DNA from: Saprospiraceae bacterium
GTDB lineage: Bacteria > Bacteroidota > Bacteroidia > Chitinophagales > Saprospiraceae
Direction: 5' to 3'
Length of the DNA stretch: 37,935 nt
NCBI GenBank assembly: GCA_020628645.1
Contig: JAHDES010000061.1
Location: 1-37,935, forward strand
Part shown: positions 26,535 through 33,978 of the stretch, piece by piece
Position numbering within the stretch: position 1 is the first letter of the stretch
How the letters are laid out: each line of letters opens with the position of its first letter
Translations under genes and position numbers: made by a program
The notes under the pieces: model-generated
What the model was told of the DNA's origin: nothing
Databases searched by the model: none
What the model saw: the letters and a program-made list of their open reading frames with translations, nothing else

Positions 26535-28037
26535 ATGAAAAACCTTTATCCATTATTTTTTATCCTTCTTCTATTTGCTTGTACCAATTCAGATACAGCA
26601 AATACAACAGAAACATCAACTTATATTGCTGAGGAAGCGCGCGAAGCCCACCGCCCCTATTTTCATTTTACACCACCGTCTAAATGGATGAATGATCCAA
26701 ATGGAATGGTCTATTATGATGGAGAATATCATTTATTTTACCAATATTATCCAGATTCTACCGTTTGGGGCCCAATGCATTGGGGGCATGCCGTCAGTAC
26801 AGATTTAGTGAATTGGGAACACTTACCTATTGCACTCTATCCTGATAGTTTGGGCTTGATTTTTTCGGGTAGTGCAGTAATGGATTGGAAGAATACTTCT
26901 GGTTTAGGTAAGGATGGTGAACCGCCGATGATTGCTATTTTTACACATCATAATATGGAGGGCGAAAAAGCCAAGCGATTGGATTTTCAGGTGCAATCTA
27001 TTGCCTATTCGCATGATAAAGGAAGAACTTGGACAAAGTATAAAGGTAATCCAGTCATCTCGAACCCAGGCATTAAGGATTTCCGTGATCCAAAAGTGAT
27101 TTGGCATGAAGCCACACAAAAATGGGTGATGGTTTTTGCCGCTTATGATAAAGCTAAATTTTATACCTCCCCTAATTTAATTGACTGGACTTTTGCCTCT
27201 GATTTTGGTATCGAAGGAGATACACGTTTGTGGGAATGTCCAGATTTATTTCCTATAAAAACGGAAGACACAAAAGAAACGAAATGGATATTAATTACCA
27301 GTATTCAAAAAGAAGCACCAAATGGTGGAACTGGAACCAGTTATTTTATTGGTGATTTTGATGGGGAACGATTCATCGGAAATCCTGAAGAACAATATTG
27401 GTTGGATTATGGTACCGATAATTATGCTTTTGTCACATGGAGTGATATTCCTAAATCAGATGGTCGGCGATTAGGTATCGGATGGATGAGTAATTGGCAA
27501 TATGCCCAACAAGTCCCTACTGAAAATTGGCGTTCAGCGATGACTTTGCCCCGTTCCTTGCATTTGACGAATACGCCAAATGGATACCGCTTATTTTCTC
27601 GACCAATAGAAAATATAAATGATTTAATACTTGTACCAGCAACATCTAGAATTTTAAGCATTATGCCATATTGCATGGAAGTTCAATTAAGCTTTCAAAA
27701 ATCGGATTTGGATTTAGTTTTATATAATTTTAGAGGGAATGAATTCCGAATTGGTTATGATGCAACAAAAAACGAATTTTTTACGGATCGAACCAAAGCA
27801 GGAAAATCCGATTTTTCTGATAAATTTGCTAATAAGATACATACTGCTCCTCGGTTAATGGAATCAGATACCATAAAAATGCAAATCTATTTTGATGTGG
27901 CGTCTTGTGAATTATTTGCAGATAATGGAGCGACTTGTATGACAACGATTTATTTTCCTGAAGAAGATTTTTCAGCGATTCGATTAGAAAAAGAACCTAG
28001 CCAAATTTATCAGTTTTTAACAACTAACTTAAAATAA
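26535..28037 (+). CDS. GH32 fructan/sucrose hydrolase lipoprotein
   Basis: This 500-residue protein is a glycoside hydrolase family 32 enzyme (levanase, inulinase or invertase type) that releases fructose from beta-fructosides. The signal peptide ends in the lipobox LLFAC (C16), so it is anchored to a membrane, perhaps the cell surface. The three catalytic residues are present: nucleophile D54 in WMNDPNG, transition-state stabiliser D185 in FRDPK and acid/base E234 in LWECPDLFP. SGSAVMDW (111-118) and WRSAMTLPRSLHL are other family segments. The five-bladed propeller covers about 40-345 and a C-terminal beta-sandwich about 370-495. It is 20 bases after fructokinase and 22 bases before the SusA-like GH13 gene, and is almost certainly in one operon with them. 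Endo versus exo action cannot be told from the sequence. Confidence 0.95.
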   Translation: MKNLYPLFFILLLFACTNSDTANTTETSTYIAEEAREAHRPYFHFTPPSKWMNDPNGMVYYDGEYHLFYQYYPDSTVWGPMHWGHAVSTDLVNWEHLPIALYPDSLGLIFSGSAVMDWKNTSGLGKDGEPPMIAIFTHHNMEGEKAKRLDFQVQSIAYSHDKGRTWTKYKGNPVISNPGIKDFRDPKVIWHEATQKWVMVFAAYDKAKFYTSPNLIDWTFASDFGIEGDTRLWECPDLFPIKTEDTKETKWILITSIQKEAPNGGTGTSYFIGDFDGERFIGNPEEQYWLDYGTDNYAFVTWSDIPKSDGRRLGIGWMSNWQYAQQVPTENWRSAMTLPRSLHLTNTPNGYRLFSRPIENINDLILVPATSRILSIMPYCMEVQLSFQKSDLDLVLYNFRGNEFRIGYDATKNEFFTDRTKAGKSDFSDKFANKIHTAPRLMESDTIKMQIYFDVASCELFADNGATCMTTIYFPEEDFSAIRLEKEPSQIYQFLTTNLK

Positions 28038-28059
28038 TAGATATACAAATTCATTTATA

Positions 28060-29892
28060 ATGAGATACATTTTTATTCTAACTTTTATATTCTTCTACAA
28101 TTTATCATTGACACAAACATTAGAACGAGTAGAACCTCCGCAATGGTGGGTAGGCATGAAAAACTCCAATTTACAACTACTCGTTTATGGCGAAAAAATC
28201 GCTGAATTATCCCCTTCTATTAAGCATAAAGGGGTCAAATTAACTAGAGTTCATCAAGTAGAAAATCCCAATTACCTCTTTTTGGATTTAACAATTGCTC
28301 CGAATGCAAAAACAGGTACGCTTAAAATAGATTTTTCCAAAAAAGGAGAAAAAATACTAAGCCATAAATACCCTTTAAAAGCTCGAACTCCTTTCGCAGC
28401 TCAAAGAAGAGGCTTTGATAATGCCGATGTTTTGTACCTCATTACACCCGATCGTTTTGCCAATGCTATTGAAAAAAATGATGCCATAGAAGGCTTAAAA
28501 GAACAACCCAATCGGGAGTTTGGAGGAGGACGCCACGGTGGAGATATTGAAGGCATTCGAAAGAATTTAGATTATATTGCTGATCTCGGTTTTACCGCCA
28601 TTTGGTTGAATCCAGTTTTAGAAAATGATATGGAAGTCTATTCCTATCATGGTTATTCGACCACCGATTTTTATAAAGTAGATCCTCGTTTTGGTACAAA
28701 TGAAGATTATAAAAAACTAAGTGAACAAGCATCAAAAAAAGGCGTCAAACTCATCATGGACATGATTGTCAATCATTGTGGTTTGGATCATTGGTGGATG
28801 AAAGACTTGCCCTCAGAAGATTGGATTAATCAATGGGAGAATATGACCTTTACCAATCATCGAAAATCGCTTTTACAAGATCCTTATGCGGCGGAATCTG
28901 ATAAGAAAGTTTTCACGGATGGATGGTTTGTGGAGACCATGCCCGATCTTAATCAACGTAATCGCTTCATGGCAATTTACTTGATTCAAAACGGAATTTG
29001 GTGGATTGAATATTTAGGTCTTGCAGGTATTCGTATGGATACTTATCCTTATCCTGATATGGATTATATGACCGAATGGACTAGACGTGTGATGGAAGAA
29101 TATCCCAACTTCAATGTAGTAGGCGAAGAATGGTATGAAACCCCTACCATTGTTGCATATTGGCAGCAAGGCAAACAAAATCCAAATGGCTATACCTCTA
29201 GTTTAAAAAGTTTGATGGATTTTCCTGTTCAAGTGAGTTTGAAAAATGCCCTCAATGCAAAAGAGACATGGAGTGAAGGTTGGATTGATTTGTATGAAAT
29301 GTTAGCACAAGATTTTTTATATGCTGCGCCCAATGATTTAGTGGTTTTTCCAGACAATCATGATATGAAACGGGTGTATTCTCAATTGAATGAAGATTAT
29401 GATTTATTCAAATTGGCAATGGCATTTTATATGACGACACGCGGTGTTCCACAAATTTATTATGGGACGGAGATTCTGATGAGTAGTTCCGACGATCATG
29501 GCAATATTCGCTCTGATTTTCCTGGCGGATGGAAAGGTGATGCGATCAATGCCTTTACAGGAGAAGGATTGACTTCGCAACAAAAAGAAGCACAAGCCTT
29601 CTTTAAAAAACTATTGAATTGGCGCAAAACAAAGACAGTTGTCCATGAAGGAAAACTCACGCATTTCATTCCAGAAGAGGGGGTGTATGTCTATTTCCGT
29701 TATGATGATGCAGAATCCATTATGGTGATTTTAAATAAAAATGAAGGTGATTATACCTTAGATATGAGTCGATTTGCCGAACGATTAGAAAATAAATTGA
29801 CTGGAACGGATGTTTTAAGTGGTAGTACGTATGATGTGACTAAAACCATTCAACTTCCAGCAAAGACACCTTTGATTTTGGAATTGAAGTAA
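28060..29892 (+). CDS. SusA-like GH13 neopullulanase/cyclomaltodextrinase
   Basis: This 610-residue protein is a periplasmic-type GH13 enzyme. It has a signal peptide (about 1-19) and an N-terminal cyclomaltodextrinase domain (about 21-110; ERVEPPQWWVGM is the characteristic start). The GH13 barrel has H239 (IVNHC), nucleophile D327 (GIRMDTYPY), acid/base E356 (VVGEEWY) and D435 (FPDNHDMKR). A C-terminal beta domain follows (about 530-610). The domain order and length match SusA/neopullulanase, which hydrolyses maltodextrins, pullulan or cyclodextrins after import. It is the last gene of the close-packed kinase-GH32-GH13 group and lacks a T9SS domain, unlike the large amylase at 19855. This fits the expected division between surface cutting and periplasmic finishing. 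The precise substrate is inferred. Confidence 0.95.
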   Translation: MRYIFILTFIFFYNLSLTQTLERVEPPQWWVGMKNSNLQLLVYGEKIAELSPSIKHKGVKLTRVHQVENPNYLFLDLTIAPNAKTGTLKIDFSKKGEKILSHKYPLKARTPFAAQRRGFDNADVLYLITPDRFANAIEKNDAIEGLKEQPNREFGGGRHGGDIEGIRKNLDYIADLGFTAIWLNPVLENDMEVYSYHGYSTTDFYKVDPRFGTNEDYKKLSEQASKKGVKLIMDMIVNHCGLDHWWMKDLPSEDWINQWENMTFTNHRKSLLQDPYAAESDKKVFTDGWFVETMPDLNQRNRFMAIYLIQNGIWWIEYLGLAGIRMDTYPYPDMDYMTEWTRRVMEEYPNFNVVGEEWYETPTIVAYWQQGKQNPNGYTSSLKSLMDFPVQVSLKNALNAKETWSEGWIDLYEMLAQDFLYAAPNDLVVFPDNHDMKRVYSQLNEDYDLFKLAMAFYMTTRGVPQIYYGTEILMSSSDDHGNIRSDFPGGWKGDAINAFTGEGLTSQQKEAQAFFKKLLNWRKTKTVVHEGKLTHFIPEEGVYVYFRYDDAESIMVILNKNEGDYTLDMSRFAERLENKLTGTDVLSGSTYDVTKTIQLPAKTPLILELK

Positions 29893-29928
29893 GCACATAA
29901 GTAGTAATTCTCAATGTAGAATTTGATA

Positions 29929-30017
29929 GTACACGGATAAAGCAGATAAGATAGATTTGCACTGATTTTTCATTAAAAGATCAGCGATGATCCCTACAAT
30001 CCGTATGATCTGTATTC
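29929..30017. repeat. Degenerate inverted intergenic repeat of the CGGAT type
   Basis: The left half TACACGGATAAAGCAGATA is mirrored by ATCCGTATGATCTGTA on the right, with an inner CTGAT-ATCAG stem strengthened by TTTT and AAAA around a CATT loop (29962-29984). It looks like a decayed long palindromic repeat. It follows the SusA-like gene's stop by about 37 bases and may also act in transcript ending. Confidence 0.5.
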
Positions 30018-30087
30018 TATTTTTCCAAATTGAGAAATGCTGATGCAAGAGAATACACAAAATGCTTTTATTTTGAAAATTAATCCC

Positions 30088-30918
30088 ATGAATATCCTAT
30101 TAATCCTTTTCCTTTTATTAGAGGCAAGTTGTTTCAACTCAACTCCCCCACCCCAATTTGATCGCACGGAAATAAAAGCGCGTCTTCAAGAAAAAATAGA
30201 AAATAATGAACCGCTCGTAGCGCACATTTTGGTGCCATTATGTGATAATGAACATCAAGGGATTGTCCCTGTATCCGCTTCATTGGGTGATGGGACGAAT
30301 CTTCGCTCCAATCTATATTGGGGCGCACGATATGGGATGAAGTCTCATTTTAAATTGGATAACAATTGGCATCTTCTTTCTACGGAGAAAGACATTTCCG
30401 AATCTATTTTAGAGCGTATCATTTTCAAAAGAAACTATCCAAATGGTGCAATCGTCTACCTTGTTGCAGATGCCTATCGTGGTGATCAAATGGAAGCTTG
30501 TTTGACTGATTTTCTATTCTCTTTGGGTGGATGGAAAGAAAATTATCTACAAATTAACAATCAAAAAATTGGACTTCATCATGCCGCTGATTTAATAGGA
30601 TTCAATGGACATAATGGTTTGATGGATATGAATATTTCCTCCAAAAGAGCCATTCACGATCAACCTAAAGATGCAGTTGTGATTGCTTGTGCCTCTCATG
30701 ATTATTTTGTCCCTCATTTGCAAGAAACTCAAGCTTATCCCCTTCTATTAACGACCAATTTATTAGCTCCCGAAGCTTATGTCATGGAAGGGATTATTGA
30801 CGCATGGGCAAATTTGGAAGATGGTGCAAGCATTCACAAAAGTGCAGGACAAGCCTATCATACTTACCAGAAATGCGGCATCAAAGGCGCAACTCGTCTA
30901 TTTAAAACTGGATGGTAA
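30088..30918 (+). CDS. Lipoprotein of unknown family with a caspase-like His/Cys arrangement
   Basis: I do not recognise a named family. From the ATG at 30088 the protein has 276 residues and a lipoprotein signal (LLLEASC, C15); the frame is open upstream to an ATG at 30037, but that adds a polar extension. The mature part begins with a proline-rich linker and helix, then a segment VPLCDNEHQGIVPVSASLGDG. An alpha/beta arrangement follows: strand AIVYLVADAY, helix EACLTDFLFSLGG, strand DLIGFNGHNG (H175) and strand DAVVIACASHDYF (C201). A His-x-Gly after one strand and Ala-Cys-x-Ser after the next is the pattern of clan CD cysteine peptidases (caspase, legumain, gingipain). The His-Cys spacing (26) is shorter than in known members, so peptidase activity is a hypothesis. 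It stands alone after the glycan operon. Confidence 0.8.
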   Translation: MNILLILFLLLEASCFNSTPPPQFDRTEIKARLQEKIENNEPLVAHILVPLCDNEHQGIVPVSASLGDGTNLRSNLYWGARYGMKSHFKLDNNWHLLSTEKDISESILERIIFKRNYPNGAIVYLVADAYRGDQMEACLTDFLFSLGGWKENYLQINNQKIGLHHAADLIGFNGHNGLMDMNISSKRAIHDQPKDAVVIACASHDYFVPHLQETQAYPLLLTTNLLAPEAYVMEGIIDAWANLEDGASIHKSAGQAYHTYQKCGIKGATRLFKTGW

Positions 30919-31015
30919 ACTTAGAATAATACGAGAAATGTGTTAAGGAAAATTTAATTTCTATCAAGCAAGAAAGAATTTTGTAAAATCCCCACTTAAA
31001 CTTCTGTTAAAGCAG

Positions 31016-31023
31016 TACTTTTG
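31016..31023 (+). promoter_or_regulatory. Bacteroidota -7 box candidate upstream of the 31153 lipoprotein
   Basis: TACTTTTG matches TAnnTTTG. It would start transcription near 31030, leaving a leader of about 120 bases containing the hairpin at 31089. No well-placed -33 TTG is evident. Confidence 0.3.
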
Positions 31024-31088
31024 GGTGGAAATTTTAGAAATTTTATCGTATTATTTTATAATAAAAAACGTTTAGTAAGATGAGTAGG

Positions 31089-31104
31089 ACAGTCTTTAGG
31101 CTGT
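31089..31104. promoter_or_regulatory. Small tetraloop hairpin in the 5' leader
   Basis: ACAGTC (31089-31094) pairs with GGCTGT (31099-31104) with one G-U pair and a TTTA loop. It lies about 49 bases before the lipoprotein start and has the same compact tetraloop style as the hairpins at 11083 and 24063. Confidence 0.35.
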
Positions 31105-31152
31105 ATCTTTCACAATTAAATTTCATTAACTATTAACAAAATCATTCCTTTT

Positions 31153-31737
31153 ATGAAAAATATACTTCTTTTTGCTTTTAGTGTACTTCTCTTATGCGCT
31201 GCTTGTGGTGATGATGACGAGGCTGGTGGAAATGCAAATGATTTAGCTGCTGCAGATCTTCACTATGATGGAGATAATTTTTCTGCTCCTATTATTGGCA
31301 ATGGTACCCATTTAATGGCTGCGCGCCTCACAGCGAATGATTTGGCAGAATATCAAGGAAAAACATTAGAAGAAGTTTTATTCTACTTACAAGATGTACC
31401 TGCAACTTGTGAACTTTTAGTCATGGCACAAAATACAGCTACAGAACCTGGAGCAGTATTATTTGGGGCAGATGTTACCGATTTTGTTAATGCTAATGGC
31501 TGGAATCCCTTTACATTAGACCCTCCTGTTGCCATTCCTGATGGAGAAGATCTTTGGATTGGCGTTCGTGTAGAACATAATGGAGATACACAAAGTGTAG
31601 GTTGTGATGAAGGTCCTGCTCAAGCAAATGGCGATTGGATTTTATCTTCGATTACAACTTCTTGGGAAACCTTCCGTGATTTTACGGCTGGAGAATCTAG
31701 TATTAACTGGAATATCCGTGCTCGCGTTAGTGATTAA
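31153..31737 (+). CDS. Surface lipoprotein with a T9SS-associated beta-sandwich domain
   Basis: This 194-residue protein has a lipoprotein signal (LLCAAC, C18) followed by GDDDEAGG, an acidic stretch like the lipoprotein export signals described for Bacteroidota surface lipoproteins. The mature part (about 34-194) resembles a beta-sandwich domain seen repeatedly in large secreted Bacteroidota proteins and related to cleaved-adhesin modules: AARLTANDLAEYQGKTLEEV, then ELLVMAQNTATEPGAVLF, LWIGVRVEH and a closing SSINWNIRARV. Here the domain stands alone as a whole protein, which is less usual. No catalytic motif is visible. Binding or adhesion is a plausible role. It lies 234 bases after the previous gene and ends at a strong bidirectional terminator, so it is probably transcribed alone. 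Confidence 0.83.
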   Translation: MKNILLFAFSVLLLCAACGDDDEAGGNANDLAAADLHYDGDNFSAPIIGNGTHLMAARLTANDLAEYQGKTLEEVLFYLQDVPATCELLVMAQNTATEPGAVLFGADVTDFVNANGWNPFTLDPPVAIPDGEDLWIGVRVEHNGDTQSVGCDEGPAQANGDWILSSITTSWETFRDFTAGESSINWNIRARVSD

Positions 31738-31757
31738 ATTTCAGCCTAATACATAAA

Positions 31758-31794
31758 AAATGCCTAGATATTTTCGCGAAATATCTAGGCATTT
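31758..31794. terminator. Bidirectional terminator
   Basis: A perfect 16-bp stem pairs AAATGCCTAGATATTT (31758-31773) with AAATATCTAGGCATTT (31779-31794) around TCGCG. T-runs lie outside on either strand (CTATTTTTG on plus, TTTTTATG on minus). It separates the convergent genes ending at 31737 and 31817. Confidence 0.88.
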
Positions 31795-31816
31795 CTATTT
31801 TTGAAATCTTTCTTTA

Positions 31817-32272
31817 TCAAAAACTCAATACCAGTCCCATCCCATTACGAGTTGGTCCTAAATGGATAGAACCCACATCTAAATTTTGATTGTATTTTAG
31901 AATAGCTTCTCTTCTTAATTTATTGGCAGATAAACCAAAACCTATCGCCACACCTGCTGAACCAATAAAACCAATTAGAGGGCCAACTTGACTTTCATCG
32001 TTAGATAGATTATTTGAACTCCATATTAAAAAACCTAATTCAGCACCTATAGCAATCCAAGCAACTGTCATATGCTTTCTTGATTTTAGCCAAAGTGCAT
32101 TAGCTTCTTGGTCTTTTAATAGTAATGATTGAAATTGTTGTTTTGAAATTGGAGTAGCATCTTCGTAGTATTTCATATTCCAAAAACCAGAAAACATACT
32201 TAGTTCTTGACTTACAAGTTTATTACAACAGAAAATAGAAATAATAAGTAAAAAGGAGATTGAAAATTTCAT
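31817..32272 (-). CDS. Small membrane protein of unknown function
   Basis: This 151-residue protein has an N-terminal signal peptide (1-21, ending LVSQ). The segment YYEDATPISKQQFQSLL (35-51) is followed by two hydrophobic, glycine-rich segments at about 68-85 and 97-115 that could be transmembrane hairpins. A basic stretch (KLRREAILKYNQNL) precedes a C-terminus ending GMGLVLSF, with a terminal phenylalanine as in outer-membrane proteins. The sequence resembles small uncharacterised Bacteroidota proteins, but I recognise no named domain. It ends at the shared terminator at 31758-31794 and lies 82 bases downstream of the lipoprotein gene 32355-32987, with a hairpin between, so the two may be partly co-transcribed. 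Confidence 0.75.
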   Translation of the reverse strand: MKFSISFLLIISIFCCNKLVSQELSMFSGFWNMKYYEDATPISKQQFQSLLLKDQEANALWLKSRKHMTVAWIAIGAELGFLIWSSNNLSNDESQVGPLIGFIGSAGVAIGFGLSANKLRREAILKYNQNLDVGSIHLGPTRNGMGLVLSF

Positions 32273-32305
32273 TTGTTATGATTGAGTTTAGATGATAACT
32301 GTTCT

Positions 32306-32341
32306 TTAGTTCGACTTTAGAAAATACTAAAGTCGAACTAA
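32306..32341. terminator. Perfect 15-bp hairpin between two minus-strand genes
   Basis: TTAGTTCGACTTTAG (32306-32320) pairs perfectly with CTAAAGTCGAACTAA (32327-32341) around AAAATA. It lies 13 bases downstream of the stop of the 32355 gene. There is no clear T-run after the stem on the minus strand, so it may be a processing or stability hairpin rather than an intrinsic terminator. Confidence 0.5.
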
Positions 32342-32354
32342 AAATAACTCTTTT

Positions 32355-32987
32355 TTATTGAACGGAATAACGTACCAATTCTCGTTCTATCGCATAAAGT
32401 CCTGACCAATAAGGTACTACTTCGCGGACTAATCCTATTTCTTCATTATAATAGTAAGAAACTTCCAAATCACGTTCATCTTCATCATCTAAAGGAACAA
32501 TATTTCCTTTATAATATTGACTGCTAATAGTTCCAGCAGGAACAGAAATATCTATTGCATCTTCTAGTAATTGATATTCAATATAAAATAAATTATCCCT
32601 AATCGGGCCAGTGATTACATCTGTAAAAGTTGCTTCAGGTACGATGATATTTCCTTCTATATTGACTAAAAATCCTAAAGAATCTCTTAGATACATGCCA
32701 TCATCTGGATCATTGGTATAGCCATTTGCATAGAAATAATAGGTTTCGTCATTGATGATAGATTCATGGTCAATATAAATCGAATCTTGCTGTGTAAGCG
32801 TACGTTCACCAGTTTCAAGATCAATATTATATCTATCGTAAATCCAATAATTTCCTACCGCTAAAGGGATAAAAGAAGAAGCGGTTAGTGTAGTAGAAGG
32901 TGGAGCGATTGCTGTGGTGTCATCATCCGATTGACAAGCGGTAAATAGTAAAAATGTTAAACATAAAGCAGTCAGATAGTTTTGCAT
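32355..32987 (-). CDS. Lipoprotein of unknown function with acidic export-type signal
   Basis: This 210-residue protein has a lipoprotein signal (LLFTAC, C18) followed directly by QSDDDTT, which fits the S-D-D-D style export signal for surface lipoproteins of Bacteroidota. The mature part begins with a low-complexity linker (AIAPPSTTLTASS) and then the segment FIPLAVGNYWIYDRYNID, which is common at the start of beta-rich Bacteroidota lipoproteins, with regular short strands such as ETYYFYANGY and LEVSYYYNEEIGLVREV. No catalytic residues or named domain were recognised. It is divergent from the alpha/beta hydrolase at 33089, with 101 bases between their starts that could hold promoters for both. 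Confidence 0.8.
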   Translation of the reverse strand: MQNYLTALCLTFLLFTACQSDDDTTAIAPPSTTLTASSFIPLAVGNYWIYDRYNIDLETGERTLTQQDSIYIDHESIINDETYYFYANGYTNDPDDGMYLRDSLGFLVNIEGNIIVPEATFTDVITGPIRDNLFYIEYQLLEDAIDISVPAGTISSQYYKGNIVPLDDEDERDLEVSYYYNEEIGLVREVVPYWSGLYAIERELVRYSVQ

Positions 32988-33088
32988 AGGGAGACGTTTT
33001 TATTTGGTGTGTTATAAATATTTTGCTTCTAAAACGTTACCTTACCTATTAAATAGTATACTCCATAACTATATTTAACATTTGCAAA

Positions 33089-33970
33089 ATGACTTTTCAA
33101 GATTGGCAAAAAAGAGGACAATACCATAGCATTTTCAACCGACAAGTTTTTGTCATTGATGAAGGAGAAGCAGAAGATACTTTAGTCGTACTTCATGGCT
33201 ACCCTACCTGCTCTTATGACTATTGGAAAGTACTCCCTATTTTGACAAAACGATTTCGAGTAATCATTCATGATCATTTAGGTTTTGGACTATCGGATAA
33301 ACCGAAAAATTATTCCTATTCTTTGATAGAACAGGCAGATGTAGCTATTCAATTATGGAAACAATTGGACTTGAAAAAAATACATCTTCTCGCTCACGAT
33401 TATGGAACAAGTGTAGCAACAGAAATTATCGCACGTAGAAATATGGGCTATGAACCCATTGAAATAAAATCGGCTACCATTGGCAATGGAAGTATGCTCA
33501 TCGAAATGGCAAAACTATTACCCATCCAAAAAATACTCCGCCATAAATTCTGGGGCCCTATTGTCGCAAATATGATTTCTGAATCCATCTTCAAACGAAA
33601 TATGCGAAAAATATGGGCCGATCGTTCTAAAATAGAGGAAGAAGAACTCACCGTACTTTGGCAAATGCTGGAATTCAAAGATACATTTTCTGTGATGCAT
33701 GAGATTTCAACTTACACTAAAGAGCGTGCTTTTTTCTGGAATCGCTGGATAGGTGGGTTGGCAAAAACCGATCTTCCCATCAATCTCCTTTGGGCAGATA
33801 AAGATCCTGTTGCTATCATTGAAATGGCACATGTTCTACATAAAAAAATTCCAAATAATCGCTTAAAAATTCTTCCCAATTTAGGACATTATTTGATGTT
33901 GGAAGATGCTGATTTATACGCAAAATCGGTCATTGAAATGATTGATAATTTGCCGAATTGGAGTGCATGA
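33089..33970 (+). CDS. Alpha/beta hydrolase, epoxide hydrolase/haloalkane dehalogenase-like
   Basis: This 293-residue cytoplasmic protein has the alpha/beta hydrolase fold with an aspartate nucleophile. The oxyanion segment is HGYPT (37-41), the strand-turn-helix HDHLGFGLSDKP (61-72) is typical, and the nucleophile elbow AHDYGTSVATE gives D104. The acid is probably D237 or D239 in LLWADKDPV, and the base H267 in LGHYLMLED. A cap region covers about 130-225. An Asp nucleophile in H-D-Y-G is found in epoxide hydrolases, haloalkane dehalogenases and MEST-like proteins; the last resemble this protein in overall length and the HDYG elbow. No signal peptide is seen. Its stop is 8 bases from the stop of the convergent PL6 gene. 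The substrate is unknown. Confidence 0.9.
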   Translation: MTFQDWQKRGQYHSIFNRQVFVIDEGEAEDTLVVLHGYPTCSYDYWKVLPILTKRFRVIIHDHLGFGLSDKPKNYSYSLIEQADVAIQLWKQLDLKKIHLLAHDYGTSVATEIIARRNMGYEPIEIKSATIGNGSMLIEMAKLLPIQKILRHKFWGPIVANMISESIFKRNMRKIWADRSKIEEEELTVLWQMLEFKDTFSVMHEISTYTKERAFFWNRWIGGLAKTDLPINLLWADKDPVAIIEMAHVLHKKIPNNRLKILPNLGHYLMLEDADLYAKSVIEMIDNLPNWSA

Positions 33971-33978
33971 TATGCTGT

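Noticed and set aside
30037-30087. Upstream ATG for the possible caspase-like lipoprotein
   Set aside because: It adds 17 mostly polar residues before a complete lipoprotein signal peptide that begins at 30088.
30925-31055. 10-base inverted repeat AATAATACGA/TCGTATTATT 111 bases apart
   Set aside because: Low-complexity AT-rich arms with a long gap; likely chance.
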